From contig DQVL01000009.1 in the NCBI GenBank assembly GCA_015661745.1, forward strand, positions 1 to 6,072: a DNA stretch of 6,072 bases, given 5' to 3'. Below the pieces are notes generated by a model. That model saw only the letters and a list, made by a program, of their open reading frames with translations. It did no database searches and was not told where the DNA came from. How positions within the stretch are numbered: position 1 is the first letter of the stretch; each line of letters opens with the position of its first letter. Shown in pieces: positions 1 through 5,253 of the stretch. Origin of the DNA: Thermoprotei archaeon. GTDB lineage: Archaea; Thermoproteota; Nitrososphaeria; Geothermarchaeales; JDFR-13. The translations under genes and the position numbers were made by a program.

Positions 1-498
1 GTTAGGCGTTCCCTAAGATATATCTATGTATCGTTATCGAAGCCGAAGATTGGAGGTGATGAGACGCTTTTAACTGTTAGTTCAAAGATATTACTAAAAT
101 ATGGATTTTATGGGCTTAAAAATTTATCTGCTGCTTATTTAACTGGATATATAGCTGGGAGATTGGCTTTAAAGAAGGGGGTTGAGGAAGCGATTATTAA
201 TCTTGGCTATGCATGGACAAAAAGGGCATCTATTCCATTCGCTGCAGCCATGGGAGCCAGAGAGGCAGGTTTAAATATTCCCCTTGGTAAGGAAAAATAT
301 GTAGATATGAGTCGGTTACGAGGTGAACATATTGCAAATTATGCAAAGTATCTAAAAGAACAAAATATAGATCTATATAACAGAAAATTTTCAAAATATA
401 TTGAGCTTGGAATATTTCCAGAAAATCTACCTGAATTATTTGATAAGGTATTTAATGAGATTAAAAAAGATTATGGAGGTGAGTCTAATGGCGAATAG
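1..498 (+). CDS. rpl18: 50S ribosomal protein L18 (uL18), 5' end missing
   Basis: Archaeal/eukaryotic-type uL18, a 5S rRNA-binding protein of the large subunit central protuberance. The reading frame is open from the first base and ends at TAG 496-498, giving 165 visible residues. Archaeal L18 is usually about 190-200 residues, so roughly 30 N-terminal residues are missing, including most of the basic RNA-binding tail. Recognisable family blocks are RRSLRYIYVSLSKPK near the edge, NLSAAYLTGYIAGRLA, GVEEAIINLGY, AAAMGAREAGLNIP and RLRGEHIANYAKYL. A TTG at 163 could be taken for a start, but the homology runs unbroken upstream of it, so the gene begins outside the window. The last 11 bases overlap the start of rps5, the usual spc-operon partner, which suggests translational coupling. 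Identification is firm; only the 5' boundary is unknown. Confidence 0.95.
   Translation, partial: VRRSLRYIYVSLSKPKIGGDETLLTVSSKILLKYGFYGLKNLSAAYLTGYIAGRLALKKGVEEAIINLGYAWTKRASIPFAAAMGAREAGLNIPLGKEKYVDMSRLRGEHIANYAKYLKEQNIDLYNRKFSKYIELGIFPENLPELFDKVFNEIKKDYGGESNGE
475..482 (+). promoter_or_regulatory. Strong Shine-Dalgarno site of rps5
   Basis: GGAGGTGA lies inside the last codons of rpl18, five bases before the ATG at 488. It is a full match to the expected archaeal anti-Shine-Dalgarno (CACCTCC). It fixes the rps5 start at 488 rather than at the in-frame TTG at 401. Confidence 0.85.
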
Positions 499-1117
499 GG
501 TTGAACCACCATCTGAGGATTGGGTTCCTAAAACTAGGTTGGGAATGATGGTTAAACAAGGTCTTATTTTCTCGTATTCAGACATATTGAAAAATAATTA
601 TGTAGTTAAGGAGCCTGAGATAGTTAAGGCTTTAGTTCCTAATCTTGAGTATGAAGTACTGGAGGTTAGACTTGTCCAGAAGATGACTGACTCAGGTAGA
701 AGGACTAAGTTTAGAGCATTAGTTGTAGTAGGTAATAGAGATGGTTTAATTGGTGTAGGTATAGGTAAGGCTAAGGAGGTTCCTAGTGCTATTAATAAGG
801 CAATGAATAACGCGATACTCAATATTGTTCCGGTTAAGAGGGGTTGTGGAAGTTGGGAATGTGGCTGTGGCACTAATCACTCTATCGCACATGTCTCTAA
901 AGGCTCTTGGGGTAGTGTAGAGGTCACTCTAAAACCTGGTCCTAGGGGTTTAGGTATTGTAGCAGGTGATACTGCAAAAAAAGTTATTGAATTAGCCGGT
1001 GTCCATGATGTATGGGCTATAGCATTTGGGGAGACACGTACCCCAATATCTTTCGCAATGGCAGTATATGATGCTCTAAGAAATACCTATTCACTTGTAT
1101 ACAAAACAGGTGAATAA
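488..1117 (+). CDS. rps5: 30S ribosomal protein S5 (uS5), archaeal type
   Basis: uS5 of the small subunit, which lies near the mRNA entry channel and contributes to decoding fidelity. The protein is 209 residues from ATG 488; the open frame extends upstream to a TTG at 401, but homology and the strong SD support 488. The N-terminal archaeal extension has the WVPKTRLG motif (residues 12-19) and the KEPEIV block. The double-stranded-RNA-binding-like S5 domain spans about residues 55-118, with QKMTDSGRR and VVVGNRDGLIGVGIGKAKEV. The archaeal/eukaryotic Cys cluster RGCGSWECGCG follows (C120, C125, C127). The C-terminal S5 domain is about residues 134-198, with VTLKPGPRGLGIVAGD and GETRTPISFAMAVYDAL. 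The start overlaps the end of rpl18 by 11 nt. Nothing is broken or missing. It is followed by a 40-nt gap and rpl30. Confidence 0.97.
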   Translation: MANRVEPPSEDWVPKTRLGMMVKQGLIFSYSDILKNNYVVKEPEIVKALVPNLEYEVLEVRLVQKMTDSGRRTKFRALVVVGNRDGLIGVGIGKAKEVPSAINKAMNNAILNIVPVKRGCGSWECGCGTNHSIAHVSKGSWGSVEVTLKPGPRGLGIVAGDTAKKVIELAGVHDVWAIAFGETRTPISFAMAVYDALRNTYSLVYKTGE

Positions 1118-1157
1118 AGATTCAATTACTATTGTAAATTAAAATTAGGTGGTTAAT

Positions 1158-1622
1158 ATGGGTTGCTACTTAGTTGTTAGGATAAGAGGCGTTCCAGATG
1201 TTAGATACGATATTAGAGAAACCCTAAAAAGACTTCATCTAGTTAGGAAATTCCATGCTACTATCGTACCAGACACCCCCGAATATATTGGTATGCTCAA
1301 GAAAGTTGAGAATTATGTCTTTTATGGACCCATAGAAAAAGAACTTCTAAGAAATCTTATTCTCTCCAGGGGAAGAATAACTGGTAATAAATCTGTTACA
1401 ATAGAATATTTGGAAGCAGTAATGGGGATTAAATTTGATGAGCTATTGGAAAAACTTTTATCGGGTGAAATTAAATTAAAAGATATCAAGGGGTTAAAAC
1501 CCGTATTTAGACTCCATCCTCCTAGGGGTGGATTTAAGAAATCTATAAAAAAGCATGTGAAAGATGGTGGAGAACTTGGATATCGAGAAGATATACAGTC
1601 GGTAGTTACTAGGATGTTGTGA
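1158..1622 (+). CDS. rpl30: 50S ribosomal protein L30 (uL30), archaeal long form
   Basis: uL30, a large-subunit protein that contacts 23S rRNA. It is 154 residues from ATG 1158. The N-terminal L30 domain (about residues 3-55) opens with YLVVRIRGVPDVR and contains TLKRLHLVRKFHATIV and the GMLKKVENYVFYG block. The rest (about 60-154) is the archaeal/eukaryotic L7-type extension, with LILSRGRITGNK (68-78) and a basic C-terminal stretch RLHPPRGGFKKSIKKH (118-133). Bacterial L30 has only about 60 residues, so the length supports an archaeal origin. An in-frame GTG at 1149 lies within the SD-like AGGTGG (1147-1152). ATG 1158, five bases after it, matches the usual protein start and is preferred. 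It sits in the normal spc order between rps5 and rpl15. Confidence 0.96.
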   Translation: MGCYLVVRIRGVPDVRYDIRETLKRLHLVRKFHATIVPDTPEYIGMLKKVENYVFYGPIEKELLRNLILSRGRITGNKSVTIEYLEAVMGIKFDELLEKLLSGEIKLKDIKGLKPVFRLHPPRGGFKKSIKKHVKDGGELGYREDIQSVVTRML

Positions 1623-1624
1623 AT

Positions 1625-1711
1625 ATGATTGGCAGTTTAGTAGATAGTGTTCACCAAATTTTTATTTTACTTGAGGACAATGAATTTATACATGAAGTAA
1701 TGTATACATAA
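1625..1711 (+). CDS. Possible 28-codon small ORF between rpl30 and rpl15
   Basis: ATG 1625 opens 2 nt after the rpl30 stop, and TAA 1709-1711 closes 1 nt before the rpl15 Shine-Dalgarno site, so the frame fills the 102-nt gap almost exactly. The predicted peptide is 28 residues, acidic, with a hydrophobic middle (QIFILLEDNEF). I recognise no family. There is no good ribosome binding site: only GTGA (1619-1622) overlapping the rpl30 stop, although termination-reinitiation from rpl30 is possible. A 28-codon open frame can easily occur by chance in AT-rich DNA, and the same bases carry a TATA-like box and a hairpin. Treat it as a candidate only. Confidence 0.15.
   Translation: MIGSLVDSVHQIFILLEDNEFIHEVMYT
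1685..1690 (+). promoter_or_regulatory. Possible TATA box upstream of rpl15
   Basis: TTTATA lies about 37 bases before the rpl15 GTG, in the only gap over 60 nt within the ribosomal part of the window. An archaeal TATA box of this type would put transcription start near 1712-1716, giving a leader of roughly 10 nt that barely includes the SD. No clear purine-rich BRE element precedes it, beyond GAGGACAATGAA (1673-1684). This would be an internal promoter for rpl15-secY-adkA-DUF106, which may also be read from upstream. Support is compositional only. Confidence 0.25.
1687..1706. repeat. Inverted repeat / hairpin before rpl15
   Basis: TATACAT (1687-1693) and ATGTATA (1700-1706) are perfect 7-base inverted repeats around a 6-base loop GAAGTA. 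The right arm is part of a 10-base perfect palindrome ATGTATACAT (1700-1709). The structure lies between the TATA-like box and the rpl15 SD (1713-1718). It could be an operator or a leader hairpin. All-AT arms with one G/C pair would be a weak RNA stem at high temperature, so a protein-binding palindrome is more plausible than a stable RNA hairpin. Confidence 0.35.
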
Positions 1712-1724
1712 TAGGTGGTAGATA

Positions 1725-2132
1725 GTGCCCCATAGATTAAGAAAAACAAGATGGTATAGGGGAAGCCGGACATATGGTTATGGTAGGGTGGGTCAGCATA
1801 GAAAGTCAGGCGATAGAGGTGGATATGGTATGGCTGGTTTGAAGAAACATAAACGGTTCTACATGATAAAGTACCTACCAAACCATTTTGGTAAACATGG
1901 TTTCGTATCTAGGTATAAAAGAAAGAAGGCTATATCTATCTCTGATTTAGAGAGTTTTATCAATAAAGGAGTGACAAAAATAAATCTAGTGGAACTTGGT
2001 TATGACAAGCTTGTATCCAAAGGAGTAATAAGTAAGCCTGTTGAGATAATAACTAAAGAGGCTACTGAGAAAGCTATTGAGAAAATTGAAAGTGCTGGTG
2101 GTAAAGTAGTTATTATTGGAGAGGGGTCGTAG
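1725..2132 (+). CDS. rpl15: 50S ribosomal protein L15 (uL15), archaeal type
   Basis: uL15 (related to eukaryotic L27A/L28), an early-assembling large-subunit protein that contacts 23S rRNA through an extended basic N-terminus. It has 135 residues and begins with GTG, read as Met. SD-like AGGTGG (1713-1718) lies six bases upstream. The basic Gly/Arg-rich N-terminal segment (residues 3-40) contains RKTRWYRGSRTYGYG and GRVGQHRKSGDRGG, and is followed by KKHKRFYMIKYLPNHFGKHG (41-60). The globular C-terminal domain has INLVELGYDKL (86-96) and ends with GGKVVIIGEG. The length is typical for archaea. The upstream gap is 102 nt, unusually long for this cluster. The TAG stop is followed after one base by the preferred secY start, so the two are very probably co-transcribed and coupled. 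Confidence 0.96.
   Translation: MPHRLRKTRWYRGSRTYGYGRVGQHRKSGDRGGYGMAGLKKHKRFYMIKYLPNHFGKHGFVSRYKRKKAISISDLESFINKGVTKINLVELGYDKLVSKGVISKPVEIITKEATEKAIEKIESAGGKVVIIGEGS
2121..2126 (+). promoter_or_regulatory. Shine-Dalgarno site deciding the secY start
   Basis: GAGGGG, inside the last codons of rpl15, sits seven bases before TTG 2134. An upstream in-frame TTG at 2116 would precede this site, has no SD of its own and would overlap rpl15. This favours 2134 as the start. Confidence 0.55.
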
Positions 2133-2133
2133 A

Positions 2134-3561
2134 TTGAGTCCAGCGAAGGAATTTTTTAGGAATATTGGTACTGTCTTACCAGAAATTAAGAAACCTGAAT
2201 CAAAGGTTTCATTGAGAAATAGGTTGATATGGTCTCTGATAATACTTATCCTATACTTTATTATGGGTGGTATCCCGTTATATGGTGTATCAACATCACC
2301 TAATGATCCATTTGCATCCTTTAGAATCATATTTGCATCATCAACTGGTACATTATTGGAATTGGGTATCGGCCCTATAGTCACAGCCGGGCTTATAATG
2401 CAATTGCTTAAAGGTGCTGAAATAATTAAATTTGATTTCACGGATCCTGAGGAACGAGCTATATTTACAGCAGCAACCAAATTTTTAACGATAGTGGTTA
2501 CTATTGTCCAGGCAACAGCGTTGGTAATGAGCAATTATCTACGGTTTATAGAAGCAAGTATAAGTGTTGTAATAATAACATATCTACAGCTTGTAATCGC
2601 TACGATTATCGTGATGTTAATGGATGAATTAATTCAGAAGGGTTGGGGAATAGGTAGTGGTATAAGCTTATTTATTGCGGCTGGTGTAGCTAAAACTATA
2701 TTCATAAGTTTATTCAGTCCAGTAATGATCCAGTTTGATATAGGGGCTGAACCATATGGATTAATTCCTCTTATATTCACTAAGATGTTTACAGGTGACT
2801 TATTTAGAATATTTATTAGAGAGGGAAACTACCCTAGTATCTTAAGCTTCCTAATGACTTTAGTAACCATATTTATCATATTATATGCTGAAGGCGTCAG
2901 GATCGAACTCCCCATCGCCCACGCCAGATATAGAGGAATAAGAAGTGTATATCCAGTTAAACTTCTCTATGTATCAAATATACCGATAATTCTAGCTTCT
3001 ACATTAATTGCAGACTTAAATATTTTAGCAAATGTAATATGGAACGCTCTTAATCCGGCTGGTACCGACCCTCTTCTAAATATGATTGTGTATATGGAAA
3101 CCCTTGAAGACGGTACACAAGTGATAAAAGGTGGTATCCTCTACTATTTAATAGGTCCAACGAGTATATTTGAGGCAATCGATGATCCTCTTCGGACGAT
3201 GGTTTTTATAGCGTCTATGACTTTGCTTGCTGTAATATTTGCTTATCTATGGGTTGAGGTAGGTGGTTTATCATCAGCCTCGGTATCACAACAGCTTATA
3301 GATAGTGGGATGCAGGTCCCTGGTTTTAGAAGGAGGGCTTATTCGGTAAATATAATTTTAAGTAAATATATACCATCGGTAACTATCATAGGAGGTGTAT
3401 TTGTTGGTATAATAGCTGCAGTCTCCCAAATTCTGGGGGTATTTGGAGGTGGGATGGGTATTCTCCTAATGATAGATATATTGATGAATCTATATCAAGT
3501 CCTACTTAGAGAGCAGATTGAAGAATATTATCCAATTGTTACTAAATTGATTAAGGTATAG
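2134..3561 (+). CDS. secY: Preprotein translocase subunit SecY (Sec61 alpha homologue)
   Basis: The channel-forming subunit of the archaeal SecYEbeta translocon in the cytoplasmic membrane. It has 475 residues from TTG 2134, as expected for archaeal SecY. This start gives an N-terminus (SPAKEFF...LPEIKKPESKVS) resembling crenarchaeal SecY; TTG 2116 would add six residues. About ten membrane segments can be read, at roughly 33-51, 76-93, 115-133, 142-163, 174-194, 236-254, 279-300, 355-374, 412-434 and 437-456. The plug/TM2 region carries GIGPIVTAGLIMQLL (78-92). GWGIGSGISLF lies at 170-180. The cytoplasmic loop after TM6 contains RIELPIAHARYRGIRSVYPV (256-275), with the Arg residues implicated in ribosome docking. 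The loop before TM9 contains GGLSSASVSQQLIDSGMQVP (377-396). It sits between rpl15 and adkA, the usual archaeal order. No defect is seen. Confidence 0.97.
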   Translation: MSPAKEFFRNIGTVLPEIKKPESKVSLRNRLIWSLIILILYFIMGGIPLYGVSTSPNDPFASFRIIFASSTGTLLELGIGPIVTAGLIMQLLKGAEIIKFDFTDPEERAIFTAATKFLTIVVTIVQATALVMSNYLRFIEASISVVIITYLQLVIATIIVMLMDELIQKGWGIGSGISLFIAAGVAKTIFISLFSPVMIQFDIGAEPYGLIPLIFTKMFTGDLFRIFIREGNYPSILSFLMTLVTIFIILYAEGVRIELPIAHARYRGIRSVYPVKLLYVSNIPIILASTLIADLNILANVIWNALNPAGTDPLLNMIVYMETLEDGTQVIKGGILYYLIGPTSIFEAIDDPLRTMVFIASMTLLAVIFAYLWVEVGGLSSASVSQQLIDSGMQVPGFRRRAYSVNIILSKYIPSVTIIGGVFVGIIAAVSQILGVFGGGMGILLMIDILMNLYQVLLREQIEEYYPIVTKLIKV

Positions 3562-3570
3562 GTGTACAAA

Positions 3571-4182
3571 ATGTCTTCTATAGCTATTGTAGTAGGGGTT
3601 CCTGGTGTTGGAAAGACAACAATAATTTCTAAGGCAATAGAAAAACTCAGGAATCTTGGTTATCAAGCTGAAATAATCAATTATGGAGATGTAATGTTGA
3701 TGAAGGCAGTGGAGTTAGGTTATGTAAAGAACAGGGATGAAATGCGGAAACTACCTATAACTAAACAATTATATCTACAAAGAGTTGCTGCTGAATGGAT
3801 TAGTAAAAAATCGGAGGAGGTAGATCTCATTCTCCTCGATACTCACTTATTTATAAGAACTCCTAGAGGTCGGTGGCCGGGTTTAAGTGAAAATAATATT
3901 CCTTATTTAAAAGGTATTGTACAGCTCATACTAATAGAGGCCGATCCACATGATATAAGTTTTAGAAGGCAACGTGATAAGACTCGTATTAGAAGTGATT
4001 ATGGAGATGTTAAGGAGATTGATGAGGATCAGATTTTCAATAGATACCTATCAGCATCTATATCAATTAAATATGGATGTCCAGTATACATTTTGGTTAA
4101 TGAGGAGGGTAAAATTCCTGAGGTGGTCGAAAAATTAGTTAAAGTTTTAGAAAATATTATTATAGATTCTAAGGTTGAATAA
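3571..4182 (+). CDS. adkA: Adenylate kinase, archaeal AdkA type
   Basis: Cytoplasmic adenylate kinase (ATP + AMP = 2 ADP) of the archaeal AdkA family, which is distinct from bacterial Adk and usually trimeric. The protein is 203 residues from ATG 3571. The P-loop GVPGVGKTT is at residues 9-17. NYGDVMLMKAVELGYVKNRD (37-56) and EMRKL form the AMP-side region typical of AdkA. LLDTHLFIRTPRGRWPGL (88-105) is the family core motif. The lid-like Arg-rich stretch RRQRDKTRIRSDYG (132-145) follows EADP. A GTG at 3562 directly after the secY stop is in frame, but it lies in the SD-like AGGTG (3560-3564); ATG 3571, six bases after that, matches the family N-terminus and is preferred. The TAA stop is one base before the next start, so it is coupled to secY and the DUF106 gene. 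Confidence 0.95.
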   Translation: MSSIAIVVGVPGVGKTTIISKAIEKLRNLGYQAEIINYGDVMLMKAVELGYVKNRDEMRKLPITKQLYLQRVAAEWISKKSEEVDLILLDTHLFIRTPRGRWPGLSENNIPYLKGIVQLILIEADPHDISFRRQRDKTRIRSDYGDVKEIDEDQIFNRYLSASISIKYGCPVYILVNEEGKIPEVVEKLVKVLENIIIDSKVE

Positions 4183-4183
4183 C

Positions 4184-4639
4184 ATGATCGACTCACCTTT
4201 GGCAGCGATTTTTGTTATTATCTTGTTAGCCGTAGTAACAAATATGGTAAATGCATGGTTTAGTCTAAAATATGTTTATACCCCCGATTATATTGAGAAG
4301 AGGAAAAAAATTGCTAAGTTAAGAGAAGAATTTAGGAGAGTCCAGAGATCTGGTGATGAGAAACAGATAAAGAAGATGGAGCAAAAGGTGAAGACTATGC
4401 AGAAAATGGAGATGGAGCTGATGTTTAAAACTTTTCGTGTATTTGGAGTAACTCTTGTAGTTTTCTACATAATATATTGGTTTCTAAGTGATCTATATGG
4501 AAAATTTGGTAGTTTTGTATATCTACCATATGTTCTTCCCTTTGCAGGGTCAACTATGAATTTCCTTGGATGGTATATTTTTTCCTCAATTGTAATTGGT
4601 ATTGTAATTAGAAAATTTTTGTATCCTCCTCTTCATTGA
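4184..4639 (+). CDS. DUF106 / EMC3-TMCO1-like membrane insertase (Oxa1/YidC superfamily)
   Basis: Small integral membrane protein of the archaeal DUF106 family, related to eukaryotic EMC3 and TMCO1 and to YidC/Oxa1. It is inferred to insert membrane proteins alongside SecY. It has 151 residues. The topology matches the family: a membrane segment at about 7-27; a charged cytoplasmic coiled-coil hairpin at about 35-80, rich in Lys/Glu/Arg (EKRKKIAKLREEFRRVQ and EKQIKKMEQKVKTMQKMEME); then membrane segments at about 84-101 and 127-146. The short coiled coil that would contact the ribosome and the Met-rich segment MQKMEMELMFKTF (72-84) are both recognisable. ATG 4184 is chosen over an in-frame TTG at 4175 that overlaps adkA; the SD (AAGGTTGA, 4171-4178) is imperfect. 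The position after secY and adkA is the standard archaeal context. Biochemical function is inferred from family work, not from this sequence. Confidence 0.9.
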   Translation: MIDSPLAAIFVIILLAVVTNMVNAWFSLKYVYTPDYIEKRKKIAKLREEFRRVQRSGDEKQIKKMEQKVKTMQKMEMELMFKTFRVFGVTLVVFYIIYWFLSDLYGKFGSFVYLPYVLPFAGSTMNFLGWYIFSSIVIGIVIRKFLYPPLH

Positions 4640-4656
4640 ATTTAATCTTTGATTCG

Positions 4657-4668
4657 TATTTATAATTA
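4657..4668 (+). promoter_or_regulatory. Probable archaeal TATA box for cmk-cbf5
   Basis: TATTTATAATTA, with core TTTATAA at 4659-4665, is centred about 31 bases upstream of the cmk ATG at 4693. Archaeal transcription usually starts about 25-27 bases downstream of the TATA centre, that is near 4688-4690, just before the ATG. No SD precedes this ATG, as expected for a leaderless or very short-leader message. Of the intergenic gaps seen here, this is the best promoter candidate. Confidence 0.55.
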
Positions 4669-4692
4669 CCGTTATTGTAAATCAATATTACT

Positions 4693-5253
4693 ATGAATAA
4701 AATTATAGTCACATTCTCCGGGTTTCATGGCGTTGGTAAATCAACTATATCTAAATATATTTCGGAGAAGTATGGCTTGAAAAGGGTGTCATCTGGAGAG
4801 TTATTTAGAATTATGGCTAAGAAGAGAGGTGTATCGCTAGAAGAACTTTCTAGAATGGCAGAGAGAGACTATGAAATTGATAAATATATTGATGAATATA
4901 TGAAGAGGGAATGCTCGAAAGGTGGTTGTGTAGGAGATGGGCTGCTATCTGGCTGGATTTTAAAGGATGTTGCAGATATAAAAATATGGTTAAAGAGTCC
5001 ATTACCTATAAGAATCAGGAGGATAGCAGATAGGGAGGGTAGAAATTATAATGAAGTATATAGAGAGACATTATTAAGGGAGGAGAGTGAGATTAGACGG
5101 TTCAAGAAAATTTATGGTATAGATGTTCTCGACTTAAGTATATATGATTATGTTATAGATACATCAAAAATTTCCCTTAAAGGCCTATATAAGATAATTG
5201 ATTTGATATTTGAAGAATATATAAATCTCAGGTGCCAGTCTCAAAATGAATGA
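4693..5253 (+). CDS. cmk: Cytidylate kinase, archaeal type
   Basis: Phosphorylates CMP/dCMP to the diphosphate using ATP, in the cytoplasm, for RNA/DNA precursor supply. The protein is 186 residues. The P-loop is GFHGVGKST (10-18). RVSSGELFRIMAKKRGVSLEE (31-51) and the AERDYEIDKYID block (56-67) are family signatures of the NMP-binding region. ADIKIWLKSPLPIRIRRIADREG (94-116) and REESEIRRFKKIYGIDV (129-145) form the lid region. DLSIYDYVIDTS (147-158) is the C-terminal signature that separates archaeal Cmk from AdkA. Where many archaeal Cmks read EGR(L)(S/A)G, this one reads DGLLSG (82-87), so the usual Arg is Leu84. There is no SD; a TATA box 31 bases upstream suggests a leaderless start. The last 8 bases overlap cbf5, without the L14e gene found here in many crenarchaea. 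Confidence 0.92.
   Translation: MNKIIVTFSGFHGVGKSTISKYISEKYGLKRVSSGELFRIMAKKRGVSLEELSRMAERDYEIDKYIDEYMKRECSKGGCVGDGLLSGWILKDVADIKIWLKSPLPIRIRRIADREGRNYNEVYRETLLREESEIRRFKKIYGIDVLDLSIYDYVIDTSKISLKGLYKIIDLIFEEYINLRCQSQNE

Noticed and set aside
401..487. N-terminal extension of rps5 from TTG 401
   Set aside because: It overlaps conserved L18 coding sequence and lacks homology to S5. The near-perfect SD at 475-482 marks ATG 488 as the start.
598..873. Open frame of 91 codons on the - strand
   Set aside because: It lies entirely opposite rps5, has low-complexity Leu/Thr/Ser content and resembles no family; it is a shadow of the real gene.
1651..1881. Open frame of 76 codons on the - strand across the rpl30-rpl15 gap and rpl15 start
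   Set aside because: Most of it is antisense to the conserved N-terminus of L15, and the rest covers AT-rich intergenic DNA. It shows no SD or recognisable protein pattern.
1986..2534. Open frame of 182 codons on the - strand
   Set aside because: It is antisense to the end of rpl15 and the first part of secY, both of which are unmistakable in the other strand; the translation has no family features.
3562..3570. GTG 3562 as the adkA start
   Set aside because: This GTG forms part of the SD-like AGGTG used by ATG 3571, and the resulting three extra residues are not expected in AdkA.
4601..4620. T-rich run near the end of the DUF106 gene as a terminator
   Set aside because: It encodes conserved C-terminal residues (IRKFLYPP region) of the protein, and there is no hairpin; AT-rich coding sequence explains it.
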